A DNA stretch of 64,000 nt from Chryseobacterium phosphatilyticum (GTDB lineage: Bacteria > Bacteroidota > Bacteroidia > Flavobacteriales > Weeksellaceae). Shown here in pieces: positions 1-9,094 of the stretch (position 1 is its first letter; the number at the start of each line of letters is the position of its first letter). The stretch covers positions 124,001-188,000 of the forward strand of contig NZ_PPED02000004.1 in the NCBI RefSeq assembly GCF_002899825.2. Reading direction: 5' to 3'. The notes under the pieces were generated by a model. The model had not been told where the DNA came from. It did no database searches and was given only the letters and a program-made list of their open reading frames with translations. A program made the position numbers and the translations under genes.

Positions 1-764
1 CCCAAACGGTGGTCAAATACAAAGTTTTTCCCAATGAATTTACTCTTGATGTTTTCTTCTTTGATTTGACGGGTATATTCGATGATTCCGCCTTCTAACT
101 GGAAAACATTTTTAAAACCCTGATGCTTGAAATAGGCACTCGCTTTTTCACAACGAATTCCCCCGGTACAATACATCAACAGATTTTTATCTTCTTTAAA
201 ATCCTGTAGTTGTTCATTGATAATCGGTAAGCTCTCTCTGAAATTTTCCACATCAGGAGTAATTGCTCCTTCAAAATGCCCCACTTCACTTTCATAATGA
301 TTTCTGAAATCTACTACAATCGTATTAGGGTCATCAAGCATATTGTTGAATTCCTGAGCTTTCAAGTGAACGCCTTTATTGGTAACATCAAAAGTCTCAT
401 CATTCAATCCATCGGCAACGATCTTATGTCTGACTTTTATGGTTAATTTTAAAAACGAGTGATTGTCCTGCTCAACAGCTACATTCAGACGAATACCTTT
501 CATAAAGTCATATTCTTCCAGCGTATCCCGAAAAGCTTCAAATTGATCGGCAGGAATACTCATCTGAGCATTTATTCCTTCATGAGCAACATAAATACGA
601 CCAAGAGCATCGAGTGCATTCCAGGCTATAAATAAATCGTCGCGAAATTTTTTGGGATCTTCAATTTTGGCATACGCATAGAAAGACAAAGTAAGACGTT
701 CCTTACCAGCTTCATCAATAAGTTGAGCTCTTTCTTCTGCGCTTAAAGTGTTATACAGTTGCAT
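1..764 (-). CDS. trhO: tRNA uridine(34) hydroxylase TrhO, rhodanese family (partial, C-terminus cut by window edge)
   Basis: Reading the minus strand from the ATG at 764 gives about 254 residues beginning MQLYNTLSAEERAQL that run off the window. The N-terminal half matches the acylphosphatase-like domain of the YceA/TrhO family (GRIYVAHEGINAQMS). The second half is a rhodanese domain with the active-site loop CTGGIRCEK, including the catalytic cysteine. The family makes 5-hydroxyuridine at position 34 of tRNAs using oxygen. The missing part would be the Cys-rich C-terminal segment. It stands alone, divergent from the protease gene. Family assignment is firm; the oxygenation activity is taken from the family. 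Confidence 0.9.
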   Translation of the reverse strand, partial: MQLYNTLSAEERAQLIDEAGKERLTLSFYAYAKIEDPKKFRDDLFIAWNALDALGRIYVAHEGINAQMSIPADQFEAFRDTLEEYDFMKGIRLNVAVEQDNHSFLKLTIKVRHKIVADGLNDETFDVTNKGVHLKAQEFNNMLDDPNTIVVDFRNHYESEVGHFEGAITPDVENFRESLPIINEQLQDFKEDKNLLMYCTGGIRCEKASAYFKHQGFKNVFQLEGGIIEYTRQIKEENIKSKFIGKNFVFDHRL

Positions 765-1024
765 GCTATAAACGTTATAAGTGAGAAAAATATTTTTGCA
801 AAGATAGTCATTTTAAAATAAGTATATTTATAGTCCTCAATGATAATTGGCGGATAACAGCAGCAGATCATGATTATATTGTACCTGATCAGGTAACATT
901 ATGTCTTATTTTCTTTAATTTTTTTTTAAGTTTTGTTAACTACAGGCTTAACAATTATGACATAATGTATAAAATGATATAATAGCCGTTAAATTTTAGT
1001 TAAAATTGAAACATAGCATACTAA

Positions 1025-1051
1025 TTGATTACTTATTTAACATTAAATTTG
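1025..1051 (+). promoter_or_regulatory. Bacteroidota-type promoter for the Do-like protease
   Basis: TTG at 1025-1027 and TAAATTTG at 1044-1051, spaced 16 nt, match the -33/-7 pattern of the Bacteroidota housekeeping sigma factor. The leader to the ATG at 1104 is about 45 nt. The rest of the 339-bp divergent spacer (765-1103) is AT-rich with no other feature seen. Confidence 0.55.
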
Positions 1052-1103
1052 TTTACTCAAAAACATACAATAAAAATTAATTAATAAACAAGAAAGATAT
1101 ACA

Positions 1104-2633
1104 ATGAAGAGTACTTTAAAAAAACTATTACCATTTGCAGTAGTTGGGGTTGTTTCAGGTGCTACAACCGTTGGAGCAATACAATATTTTGGACACACAT
1201 CCAATAACGGAGATCAATCTTATTTCACAACAGCAGCACCTAATACATCGTTTGCAGGCATGAATACCGCAGCTACGGGTGATGATTTTGTAAAAGCAGC
1301 TAAAACAACAGTTCCGGCAGTAGTTACTATTAAAAACTATCAGAGCAGAACATCGAGCAGAGCTTCAGAACAGGACTTGTTTGACTTCTTCTTCGGAGAT
1401 CCTTTCGGAGGCAGAGGACAACAAAGACAAAAACAACAGCAGGCTCCGGACAATATGCCATCAGGAATGGGTTCCGGTGTCATCATCTCTCCGGATGGTT
1501 ACATTATCTCCAATAACCACGTAGTGGCAGGTGCCAATAAACTAGAAGTTGTATTAAGCAACAAAAAATCATACATCGCAACATTGGTAGGAACAGATCC
1601 GAATACGGATATTTCATTACTAAAAATTGAAGAAAAAGGACTTCCTTATCTCAACTTTGCAAACTCAGACAACATTGATGTAGGACAATGGGTACTTGCC
1701 GTAGGAAACCCACTTGGATTAAACTCAACGGTAACTGCAGGTATTGTATCGGCAAAAGGAAGAGGCATTGGAATCCTTGGCAGCCAGGGAAAAGCAGCTA
1801 ATCCGATTGAGAGCTTTATTCAAACTGATGCCGCTATTAATCCGGGCAATTCCGGAGGAGCATTGGTAAATACAAATGGAGAGCTTATAGGAATTAACTC
1901 AGCTATTCAATCAACCACCGGATATTATCAGGGATATGGATTTGCAGTTCCGGCTAACTTAGCTAGAAAAATTGTTGAGGATATCAAGAAATTTGGAATT
2001 GTACAGAGAGGATTCCTTGGAGTGCAGTCGCTAGACTTATCCAATGATCAATTGGTTCAGGCTTATAACGCACAAAATAAAACAAATCTGAAGGTAGGCT
2101 CAGGAGTTTACGTAACAGGATTTGGAGACAACAGTGGTGCTGAAGATGCAGGATTGAAGAAAGGAGATATTATCACTAAAGTAGACACCTACGATATTAC
2201 TGATTTTGCTGACCTGTCGATGTCCATCGGAAGCAAGCGCCCTGGTGATAAAGTTCAGGTTACCTATTTAAGAAACGGTAAAGAATCTACTACGACTGTA
2301 ACGCTTAAGGATCAAAAAGGAGGTACTTCTACAAGAACCAGAGCAGATCTTAGTGTCACTGAAAAGCTGGGTGCTGATTTCCAGAGTCTGGATGACAGAA
2401 CTAAGGCATACTATGGTCTAAACAGTGGGATTGTAGCTAAAAATGTAGTTGAAGGAAGTGAAATAGCTAAGGCAGGTATTGTAGACGGTTATATTATCAC
2501 GGAAATTAATGGTAAGCCGGTAAATTCTCAGAAAGATGTAGAAAGCTTATTAAATAAATTCTCTGGAACAGGTCAGATAAAATATATGGATGACTATGGA
2601 AGAAATTATCAAAGAGGATTCAAAATGCCTTAA
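1104..2633 (+). CDS. Do-like (DegP/DegQ/HtrA) periplasmic serine protease with two PDZ domains
   Basis: A 509-residue trypsin-like protease of the HtrA family. It has an N-terminal membrane/signal segment (residues about 8-28), a Gln-rich linker (about 100-115) and a protease domain with the triad H139 (SNNHVVAGA), D169 (NTDISLLKI) and S250 (INPGNSGGAL). Two PDZ domains follow, roughly at residues 290-400 and 415-505. Length and domain order are those of full DegP/DegQ proteins. The expected role is periplasmic protein quality control, degrading or refolding misfolded envelope proteins. It is monocistronic, with its own promoter and a strong terminator right after the stop codon. DegP and DegQ cannot be told apart from sequence alone. 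Confidence 0.93.
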   Translation: MKSTLKKLLPFAVVGVVSGATTVGAIQYFGHTSNNGDQSYFTTAAPNTSFAGMNTAATGDDFVKAAKTTVPAVVTIKNYQSRTSSRASEQDLFDFFFGDPFGGRGQQRQKQQQAPDNMPSGMGSGVIISPDGYIISNNHVVAGANKLEVVLSNKKSYIATLVGTDPNTDISLLKIEEKGLPYLNFANSDNIDVGQWVLAVGNPLGLNSTVTAGIVSAKGRGIGILGSQGKAANPIESFIQTDAAINPGNSGGALVNTNGELIGINSAIQSTTGYYQGYGFAVPANLARKIVEDIKKFGIVQRGFLGVQSLDLSNDQLVQAYNAQNKTNLKVGSGVYVTGFGDNSGAEDAGLKKGDIITKVDTYDITDFADLSMSIGSKRPGDKVQVTYLRNGKESTTTVTLKDQKGGTSTRTRADLSVTEKLGADFQSLDDRTKAYYGLNSGIVAKNVVEGSEIAKAGIVDGYIITEINGKPVNSQKDVESLLNKFSGTGQIKYMDDYGRNYQRGFKMP

Positions 2634-2660
2634 TTAACACAAGATAGATATTTTCATATC

Positions 2661-2692
2661 AAAAAAACGCTGCAAATTCTTGCAGCGTTTTT
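2661..2692. terminator. Bidirectional rho-independent terminator between convergent genes
   Basis: The inverted repeat AAAAAACGCTGCAA / TTGCAGCGTTTTTT has A and T tracts on both sides. It sits 28 nt after the protease stop codon and just downstream of the opposing membrane-protein gene, so it can serve both. Confidence 0.85.
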
Positions 2693-2698
2693 TATTAT

Positions 2699-3154
2699 TT
2701 ATTTGGATTTATTCATTTTTTCAGCAATCCTTTTCTTTTTATTTCTTTCATAAATTACTTCTACAATTTTACCCCCAATCCAGGAAAACGGAAAGAAAGT
2801 AAGGAAAATAGAAATCTTATAAAAGGTAGGATGATAGGGAAATATAATAACATCCAGCATCGCTATAAAAAGCATAATAAAACCGATAAGGATGGCGTAA
2901 GCTACTTTAGCATATTTAACAATGATTGCAGTAGCAACTCCGCCAATTGTAGTACCCAACCCGGAAATAAATAATAAGAAGCCAAAAAAGGTCTTATCAT
3001 CTTTCATGCTAAATAAAAATCTTTGCCAATGCTCAAACGGAGCAAAAGCTTCAAAAGTAACCCATTGCGGAAAAGCTCTTATTCCAAGAGTAATGATAAG
3101 CCCCGTTATTCCAAGACCTACTAAAATCGCAATTGTATTTCTTATAAAATTCAT
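2699..3154 (-). CDS. Small integral membrane protein of unknown function
   Basis: 151 residues with four likely membrane segments (about residues 5-27, 56-76, 82-104 and 112-133) and a basic tail (ERNKKKRIAEKMNKSK), suggesting a cytoplasmic C-terminus. I do not recognise a family. Its ATG overlaps the ridA stop codon by one base (TAATG), so the two are probably translationally coupled and co-transcribed. No catalytic motif is visible. Confidence 0.7.
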   Translation of the reverse strand: MNFIRNTIAILVGLGITGLIITLGIRAFPQWVTFEAFAPFEHWQRFLFSMKDDKTFFGFLLFISGLGTTIGGVATAIIVKYAKVAYAILIGFIMLFIAMLDVIIFPYHPTFYKISIFLTFFPFSWIGGKIVEVIYERNKKKRIAEKMNKSK

Positions 3155-3534
3155 TAATCCTGATGTGCAATCATAGAAATTTCGATATCCACATTTTTAG
3201 GCAGACAAGAAACCTGTACTGTTTCACGTGCTGGATAGCTATCTGCATCTAAATAAGAAGCATAAATATCATTCATTACCGCAAAATCATCCATACTTTT
3301 AAGAAATATGGTAGCCTTTACCACATTTTTGAAAGTCATCCCAGCTTCTGTAAGAATCGCTTCAAGGTTTTTCATAACCTGATGTGTTTCTTTTTCAATT
3401 CCCTCCACCAATTTACCTGTTGCAGGATCTACCGGAATCTGTCCGGAAATATACAAAACTCCGTTTGCCATATTCGCTTGCGAATAAGGACCGATAGCTG
3501 CAGGTGCATGAGTTGTATTGATTATTTGTTTCAT
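3154..3534 (-). CDS. ridA: RidA family reactive intermediate/imine deaminase
   Basis: 126 residues beginning MKQIINTTHAPAAIGPYSQA, the standard RidA N-terminus, which is why I place the start at 3534 rather than at an upstream in-frame ATG (3573) that would add 13 unrelated residues. The conserved features are present: GVLYISGQIPVDP, the active-site Arg in PARETVQV, and the C-terminal VDIEISMIAH. RidA hydrolyses 2-aminoacrylate and related enamine/imine intermediates from PLP enzymes, protecting them from damage. It is a cytosolic trimer in known members. It is coupled to the downstream membrane-protein gene by a TAATG overlap. Confidence 0.93.
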   Translation of the reverse strand: MKQIINTTHAPAAIGPYSQANMANGVLYISGQIPVDPATGKLVEGIEKETHQVMKNLEAILTEAGMTFKNVVKATIFLKSMDDFAVMNDIYASYLDADSYPARETVQVSCLPKNVDIEISMIAHQD

Positions 3535-3662
3535 ATGCGGATATTTATTTTTTCTAAAGTTATGTACAATCACTGTCTATCGGATTTCTAAGAAAAATTT
3601 TCTCCCAGTGATTTATTCTGGTTGCAAATATAAAATTTATATTGTCAAATGCCAATCTGATA

Positions 3663-6248
3663 TTAGAAAGGTGCATTTGGCTGGGTAAAGCTTCGGTCTT
3701 TATATTTCAGTGCATCACTTAAGATATTGGCTTTGATACCGATAAAGAAATCATACACTTTGTATTGTCCGAAAGGCACCCAGTTAAAATTAATTGTAAA
3801 GCTTCGCTGATCTCTTGAGAAGCCAATCCTTGTATAAGCGAGCTGTTTGGTCACCAAGTCATAATGGGTACTTCCATTAATATTCCAATAAGGAGTAAGT
3901 TTAATACTTCCATCCAAACCTAAAGAGGCAATTTTATTTCCAAATCGGCTAAGCCCTTTTGAGTAGGCATAGTTTGCATTGATATTCAAAGTCCAGGCCT
4001 GATCAAAATGAGCATAATTATCGTCATCAAAATAATAATTTTCATTTCTCACTTCTCCTTTTGAAGCATACTTTTTGGCATAGTCAGTTTTTTCGCCAAA
4101 GATTTCACTGCTCAAAGGATAAGATAACTGAACGTTGAAGCCTTGTACACTGAAAGCTCCGAATTTCTCAGTTCTTATCCCTGTATCCTGTCCCGGAAGA
4201 AATTCAATCTTGTACGGATCAAGAGAAAGGCTTGTATTAACGGTAAGTTTACTATTGAAGAATGATGATTGTCCATTGATGGTAAAGATAGACCAGGGAT
4301 GATCTTTCGCGGCAAAGTTGTAACTTCCTGAAAGGTTTAAAGATTCAAAGATTTTGATCTTCTTCACTCCAGTAGAATCACTCTTCGACTTTACCTTCAT
4401 TTCGATATTATTTCCGATATTAAAACCTAAAGACCCCACCATTCCACCTTGCGGATTTCCTATAATTCCTTTATCAAAAATAGAATAAGGAGTCAATGCT
4501 CCTGCTGCATTATAATAATTTCTGTAATATCCGAAGCCAGGACTTGAGAAATCCGGTGAATAGGTAAATCCGATACTTGGGGTCATCATGTGTCGTATTG
4601 CTTCTACCGCTGACCCTTTTTTAAATTTCAGCATTCCATACAGCGTTGTCTGAAGACTGGCCGTAGTAGAAAAAGTCGAATATCCCGCAACATTTTTTTC
4701 AATCTGATCCACTACAACATTTTTTAAAGGATCGTAATATCTGTTCAGCGTTTTTGTCGTCAGGGCATTGTCAATATTAGCACTTAAGCTGAAGGTAAAG
4801 TATTTTGCTAATGTAGTATTGGTAGCCAGGGTAATATTATTTTTAAGTCCTGTCTGCATTTTATCCCACATTTCTTTTTTGAACAATTCGTTTTCCTGGG
4901 TATTTACAAAGTTTGTAAGATTAAACCCGGTATTTACAGTAATATTTTCAATAAGCCCTTGTCTTACCCCTGTTCTTGATTTGAAAAGGTAGAACTGGTT
5001 CACGGCCACATTCATCTGCGGAAGACGCAGATCTGCTAGTCCGGTAGCAAAGTTTTGAGAATATGATGCCGTTCCTGTAATGGTTATTGGCAGTTTCAGA
5101 AATCTTTTAGTAAGCGTTACTGTTGAGTTCTGCTGCGTATTCAATACATTCTGGTTAAAAATATAATTGTTGTTAAGCGGGTTATTATAAAATTTTGTAC
5201 TTACAATGTCCACAGAAGCACTGAATGTCAGGAAAGGATTAGCTTTAGCATCCTGGGAGTGTGTCCAGTTGATTCTATAGGTACTATTTCTGGTGTAATC
5301 ATCCAGCCCCTTAATTCCTCTTACCATGGTTCCGATATCCGCATTAAAGTTTCCTGAATACCTGTATTTTTTCTGATAATTTACCTGAGGACGTACATTC
5401 CAACTTCCTTTTGTATAAATATCCGCAAGCACTTTGAGATCAAAATGTTCTCCGATTGGCTGGTAATATCCTATTCCATTCAAAAAGAATCCTACATCTT
5501 CTCTTTCTCCAAAACTTGGAATTAAAATACCAGCTGCTCTTTTATCTGAAAATGGAAGAATCGCAAATGGCAAATAAAGAGGGGTAGGTACCTTTTCTAT
5601 AAACATCTGAATAGGCCCTGTAACAATCTGAGATTTAGTTTTGGTTTTAATCAACTTAATATTATAAGCTCTCATAAAATAATCCGCTACTGTATCTTTT
5701 TTCTTGATAAAATAATCGTCAGTGGTATAATCTGCTTTTCTCATCGCATACACTGAGTCATTATATTTTTTGGTTTTCTGAGCTATAATCACCCCTTCAC
5801 TTTCTTCTGTCCTTGCGTTAAAAGCAATGGCTTGTTTGGTCTTTGTATTATAGCTGAATTCATTGGTTTCATACTTCTTACCACCTTGTAAAGTAATCAC
5901 AGGCTCAATAATTTTCCCCAACGAATCCTGTTTACCACGGGCATAGATCAGACTTTTATTATCATCAATTGAGATATAATCTGCATCAATCTGCATATCC
6001 TGGTACTTTACCTGTGCATTCTTATTAAGGAAAGTCATTTTCTTAGGAATGTCTCTTCTCTGATCATCTGCTTTTGTACGCAAAATATCATCCAAAGACT
6101 CCTTTTTTACAACAATGGTATCCTTTTTGGAAATAGTATCATTAACCGCATTTTTAGGCAATTTTTCAGGATTTTTTTGTGCTAAAAAATTGTTAAAAAT
6201 TAGGATAATTAAAATTTGTAATATATTTTTGAAGACGGTTTTGGCCAA
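3663..6248 (-). CDS. lptD: LPS-assembly protein LptD (Bacteroidota type)
   Basis: 861 residues. A signal peptide (about 1-23) is followed by a polar segment, an OstA/LptA-like jellyroll domain (about residues 75-175, with MQIDADYISIDDNKSLIYARGKQD-type strands) and a long C-terminal beta-barrel rich in aromatic, alternating-strand sequence ending in a barrel-like tail. LptD is the outer-membrane translocon that inserts lipopolysaccharide into the outer leaflet, with LptE. It is divergent from an N-acetylmuramoyl-L-alanine amidase gene across a 53-bp spacer, an envelope-biogenesis pairing. The Bacteroidota proteins are far diverged from E. coli LptD, so the call rests on domain order and context. 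Confidence 0.85.
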   Translation of the reverse strand: MAKTVFKNILQILIILIFNNFLAQKNPEKLPKNAVNDTISKKDTIVVKKESLDDILRTKADDQRRDIPKKMTFLNKNAQVKYQDMQIDADYISIDDNKSLIYARGKQDSLGKIIEPVITLQGGKKYETNEFSYNTKTKQAIAFNARTEESEGVIIAQKTKKYNDSVYAMRKADYTTDDYFIKKKDTVADYFMRAYNIKLIKTKTKSQIVTGPIQMFIEKVPTPLYLPFAILPFSDKRAAGILIPSFGEREDVGFFLNGIGYYQPIGEHFDLKVLADIYTKGSWNVRPQVNYQKKYRYSGNFNADIGTMVRGIKGLDDYTRNSTYRINWTHSQDAKANPFLTFSASVDIVSTKFYNNPLNNNYIFNQNVLNTQQNSTVTLTKRFLKLPITITGTASYSQNFATGLADLRLPQMNVAVNQFYLFKSRTGVRQGLIENITVNTGFNLTNFVNTQENELFKKEMWDKMQTGLKNNITLATNTTLAKYFTFSLSANIDNALTTKTLNRYYDPLKNVVVDQIEKNVAGYSTFSTTASLQTTLYGMLKFKKGSAVEAIRHMMTPSIGFTYSPDFSSPGFGYYRNYYNAAGALTPYSIFDKGIIGNPQGGMVGSLGFNIGNNIEMKVKSKSDSTGVKKIKIFESLNLSGSYNFAAKDHPWSIFTINGQSSFFNSKLTVNTSLSLDPYKIEFLPGQDTGIRTEKFGAFSVQGFNVQLSYPLSSEIFGEKTDYAKKYASKGEVRNENYYFDDDNYAHFDQAWTLNINANYAYSKGLSRFGNKIASLGLDGSIKLTPYWNINGSTHYDLVTKQLAYTRIGFSRDQRSFTINFNWVPFGQYKVYDFFIGIKANILSDALKYKDRSFTQPNAPF

Positions 6249-6301
6249 TTTTGTTCTATATAATTAAGGCTCAAAATTAATATAATTTTTATAACTGTAA
6301 G

Positions 6302-7588
6302 ATGCACAAACAAAATTTTAAAATAATTTTATCATTTCTCCTTATCCTTGTCAGCAACTTTTTTTTCTCCCAGAAGAAGTTTACCATCGTTCTGGATGCA
6401 GGACACGGAGGAAGTGATCATGGGGCCAACAGGACTTATTCAGACATCGGAAGAGTTGCTGAAAAAGACATTACCCTTGCTATTACTTTAAAGGTAGGAG
6501 CAATGCTTGAGAAAAACAGAGATTTCAAAGTAATTTACACCCGTAAAATTGATGAGTACCCTTCTCTGTCGGACAGAACCAATTTAGCCAACAGAAGCAA
6601 AGCAGATCTGTTTGTATCCATTCACTGTAATTCCGCACAAAGATCAACAGCATATGGTACAGAAACTTATGTACAGGGACCCAACCAGAATAATGAAAAT
6701 CTTGAAGTTGCTAAAAGGGAAAACGACGTGATCTTCCTTGATGAAAAAGACAGGCAAACCTTCGGTTCTTATAACCCCGATTCTCCGGAATCATTAATTG
6801 CGTTAAAACTTCAACAGAGTAAATATCTTGAATCAAGTCTTCTTTTGGGAGGGCTGGTCGAAGATAACTTTGTGAATAAAGATAAAAGGTTTTCAAGAGG
6901 TGTTTTTCAGAAAAACCTTCACGTTCTTCGTATGAATGCGATGCCGTCAGTTCTGATAGAAACAGGATTTATCAATCATGCTGAAGAAAGCCATTATATA
7001 GCTTCTGAAAAAGGACAGAATGAGATTGCGGAAAGTATTTATAATGCAATTATCGATTATAAGAAAGCCGTTGATAGAAAATCTGGTGGATCTTTTACCA
7101 CTAAAAAACCGGAACCTGAAAAACCAGCAGAAGTTGCACTGAAAAATGATTTCAGGATTTTACTGATGAGCTCTCCAAACAAGTATAACGAAAACGATCC
7201 TGCCTTAAAAGGGTTAAATTACGTTCTTACCATTAAAGAAAACGGGCAATACAAGTATTACTATGCAGTTACCAATATGGCTTCTGTGAGAGATATTAAT
7301 CTTAAAACGGCTAAGGATGCAGGATTCAGAAATGCTTTTGCCGTAGGATTCATGCCTAATCAGAAAATAAGCATGGGGTACTATACAATTGAAGTTTATT
7401 CAGGAGACAAACTGAATGGCAATTCCTATATCATCCAGAACCTTAAAGATGTTGAAAGAAATAAAGATAACGGAGTATTTTACTATACCTACGGAAAGGT
7501 GTATACGCTGGAAGATGCTGCAAAACTTCAAAAAGAACTTGAAGCTAAAGGAGTGAAAAATACGGTAATACAAAAAGTCTATAAATAG
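6302..7588 (+). CDS. N-acetylmuramoyl-L-alanine amidase (Amidase_3) with C-terminal SPOR-like region
   Basis: 428 residues with a signal peptide (about 1-24) and an Amidase_3 zinc hydrolase domain (about residues 27-255). The metal and catalytic residues are visible: H35 (LDAGHGG), E54 (AEKDITL), H108 (SIHCNS) and E220 (IETGFINH). The enzyme cleaves the amide bond between MurNAc and the stem peptide, and is typically needed for daughter-cell separation. The C-terminal 150 residues end in a segment (LEDAAKLQKELEAKGVKNTVI) that resembles a SPOR peptidoglycan-binding fold. It is divergent from lptD. Confidence 0.92.
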   Translation: MHKQNFKIILSFLLILVSNFFFSQKKFTIVLDAGHGGSDHGANRTYSDIGRVAEKDITLAITLKVGAMLEKNRDFKVIYTRKIDEYPSLSDRTNLANRSKADLFVSIHCNSAQRSTAYGTETYVQGPNQNNENLEVAKRENDVIFLDEKDRQTFGSYNPDSPESLIALKLQQSKYLESSLLLGGLVEDNFVNKDKRFSRGVFQKNLHVLRMNAMPSVLIETGFINHAEESHYIASEKGQNEIAESIYNAIIDYKKAVDRKSGGSFTTKKPEPEKPAEVALKNDFRILLMSSPNKYNENDPALKGLNYVLTIKENGQYKYYYAVTNMASVRDINLKTAKDAGFRNAFAVGFMPNQKISMGYYTIEVYSGDKLNGNSYIIQNLKDVERNKDNGVFYYTYGKVYTLEDAAKLQKELEAKGVKNTVIQKVYK

Positions 7589-7603
7589 AATGTAGAAATA
7601 ATT

Positions 7604-7633
7604 TTGAAGTTTAAAAGTTAATGATTACTTTTG
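7604..7633 (+). promoter_or_regulatory. Promoter of tRNA-Glu 1
   Basis: TTG at 7604-7606 and TACTTTTG at 7626-7633, spaced 19 nt, end 14 nt before the mature tRNA 5' end. Confidence 0.65.
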
Positions 7634-7647
7634 CAACCTCAAAATTT

Positions 7648-7719
7648 GGCCTATTCGTCTAGTGGTCAGGACTCAAGATTTTCATTCTTGCAACAGGGGT
7701 TCGATTCCCCTATAGGCTA
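7648..7719 (+). tRNA. tRNA-Glu (anticodon TTC), copy 1
   Basis: 72 nt folding as a cloverleaf. The acceptor stem is GGCCTAT/ATAGGCT (first pair G-U), and the anticodon stem CAAGA/TCTTG encloses loop TTTTCAT with anticodon TTC. The T arm is AGGGGTTCGATTCCCCT. No CCA is encoded. It differs in the acceptor and anticodon stems from the three identical copies downstream. Confidence 0.95.
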
Positions 7720-7729
7720 CTTCTCGCAG

Positions 7730-7765
7730 ACCTCTAACCATCCTCCGGGAGTTAGAGGTTTTTTT
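7730..7765 (+). terminator. Rho-independent terminator after tRNA-Glu 1
   Basis: ACCTCTAAC (7730-7738) pairs with GTTAGAGGT (7751-7759), followed by a T run. Confidence 0.8.
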
Positions 7766-7948
7766 ATACTTTCCCGATTTTAATTTCCATTTAAATCTTA
7801 TGCCCCCAAGGAACCATAAACTTTATAAACATCAAAAGTCTGTTTTTTTTTGGAATTGTAGTATATTGATATACTGGCTCTTATTTTAAAAGACATTTCT
7901 TTTCGGTCTAAAAAAACATTCGATTTACATTATATATCACAAAAGCCT

Positions 7949-7956
7949 TATATTTG
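7949..7956 (+). promoter_or_regulatory. Probable -7 promoter element (TATATTTG)
   Basis: TATATTTG fits TAnnTTTG, but no clear upstream TTG is present. The leader to the start at 8073 would be about 115 nt. The rest of 7766-8072 is AT-rich with nothing else identified. Confidence 0.4.
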
Positions 7957-8072
7957 CAAAAATTTAAAATAAATTTAGCCATAATTGCTCACCCAAATAT
8001 GGTGACACTGATGAAAAATATTATTGATAAATCAATGTTTGTAGTAATTTACAAGCTATCAAATTTTATATC

Positions 8073-8393
8073 ATGCCGGATTTAAAAATACAAGAAGCAA
8101 AATTGCTTTTTAAGAAAATCCACTCTAACCCAAAAAGTTATGATTTACAAATCAATGAAGACGGGATTACAGGCAGAGATGATAAAATCAGTTTCAGACT
8201 TTACAGGACTGGAGAAAGGGTTGCTTTTGAAGTAACAATTGATGGACTCACTTTCACCAATACCACTGGAGAATGGAATAATGCATTGATCATGTTAGGA
8301 AATACGATCAAAAAAATAGAGAAAGAACAAGAAAATTTAAAAATAGAACAAGCAATAGATAAGCTTAGAAAGTACCTTTCAGAAGAAAATTAA
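8073..8393 (+). CDS. Hypothetical small cytosolic protein
   Basis: 106 residues with no signal peptide or membrane segment. The N-terminal 80 residues look like a beta-rich fold (SYDLQINEDGITGRDDKISFRLYRTGERVAFEVTIDG in alternating pattern, described rather than matched). A charged helix follows (KKIEKEQENLKIEQAIDKLRKYLSEEN) that could form a coiled coil. I recognise no family. It is followed by rpsT with its own promoter, so it is not clearly part of an operon. Confidence 0.6.
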   Translation: MPDLKIQEAKLLFKKIHSNPKSYDLQINEDGITGRDDKISFRLYRTGERVAFEVTIDGLTFTNTTGEWNNALIMLGNTIKKIEKEQENLKIEQAIDKLRKYLSEEN

Positions 8394-8410
8394 AAAATCT
8401 CAAAATAAAT

Positions 8411-8441
8411 TTGGTACTTTAAAAAAAAGTTTATAGTTTTG
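8411..8441 (+). promoter_or_regulatory. Promoter of rpsT
   Basis: TTG at 8411-8413 and TAGTTTTG at 8434-8441, spaced 20 nt, lie 18 nt upstream of the S20 start codon. This also argues against translation from an in-frame start at 8439, which would fall inside the -7 element. Confidence 0.65.
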
Positions 8442-8459
8442 CACTCACATTTAAACGAT

Positions 8460-8714
8460 ATGGCAAATCATAAATCAGCACTGAAGAGAATCAGACAAAA
8501 CGAAACTAGAAGACTTCGTAACAGATATTACCACAAGACTGCTAGAACAGCTTTAAAGACTTTAAGAAATGAAGAGAACAAAGCTGCTGCTACAGAACAA
8601 TTGCCAAAAGTTATCGCTTTATTGGATAAATTAGCTAAGAAAAACATTATCCACAAAAATAAAGCAGCTAACTTAAAAAGCAAATTAACAAAGCACGTTA
8701 ATAAATTAGCGTAA
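8460..8714 (+). CDS. rpsT: 30S ribosomal protein S20
   Basis: 84 residues beginning MANHKSALKRIRQNETRRLRN, the classic S20 N-terminus, and ending in NKAANLKSKLTKHVNKLA. It is lysine- and arginine-rich and of normal length. S20 binds 16S rRNA early in 30S assembly. I place the start at ATG 8460, because an upstream alternative at 8439 would add seven residues not found in S20 and overlaps the promoter. Three tRNA-Glu genes follow directly and may be co-transcribed. Confidence 0.97.
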   Translation: MANHKSALKRIRQNETRRLRNRYYHKTARTALKTLRNEENKAAATEQLPKVIALLDKLAKKNIIHKNKAANLKSKLTKHVNKLA

Positions 8715-8724
8715 AAATATAGCT

Positions 8725-8796
8725 GGCCCGTTCGTCTATCGGTTAGGACCTCAGATTTTCATTCTGGTAAGAGGGGTTCGATTCCCCTACGGGCTA
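8725..8796 (+). tRNA. tRNA-Glu (anticodon TTC), copy 2
   Basis: 72 nt, acceptor GGCCCGT/ACGGGCT, anticodon stem TCAGA/TCTGG with loop TTTTCAT, no encoded CCA. It begins 10 nt after the rpsT stop codon. Confidence 0.95.
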
Positions 8797-8806
8797 CTTA
8801 AATCTT

Positions 8807-8838
8807 AAAAAACCACTGTATAACATCAGTGGTTTTTT
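8807..8838 (+). terminator. Rho-independent terminator after tRNA-Glu 2
   Basis: AAAAAACCACTG (8807-8818) pairs with CAGTGGTTTTTT (8827-8838). It would end the rpsT/tRNA transcript. Confidence 0.8.
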
Positions 8839-8881
8839 AAAGACAAAGTAGAAAAGCTTTTTTTTACAACAACATCTAACC

Positions 8882-8953
8882 GGCCCGTTCGTCTATCGGT
8901 TAGGACCTCAGATTTTCATTCTGGTAAGAGGGGTTCGATTCCCCTACGGGCTA
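8882..8953 (+). tRNA. tRNA-Glu (anticodon TTC), copy 3
   Basis: 72 nt, identical in sequence to copies 2 and 4, no encoded CCA. Confidence 0.95.
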
Positions 8954-9019
8954 CAAGATTAAGAGTTGATACTTATAAAAACAAAAACTAACACATTACT
9001 TCGGTAATGGAAGATAGAG

Positions 9020-9091
9020 GGCCCGTTCGTCTATCGGTTAGGACCTCAGATTTTCATTCTGGTAAGAGGGGTTCGATTCCCCTACGGGCTA
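9020..9091 (+). tRNA. tRNA-Glu (anticodon TTC), copy 4
   Basis: 72 nt, identical to copies 2 and 3. An open reading frame that spans this tRNA (9007-9336) is not a gene. Confidence 0.95.
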
Positions 9092-9094
9092 CAA

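Noticed and set aside
7648..9091. Repeated 72-bp units that could suggest a CRISPR-like array
   Set aside because: They are tRNA-Glu genes with cloverleaf folds, not repeats with uniform spacers.
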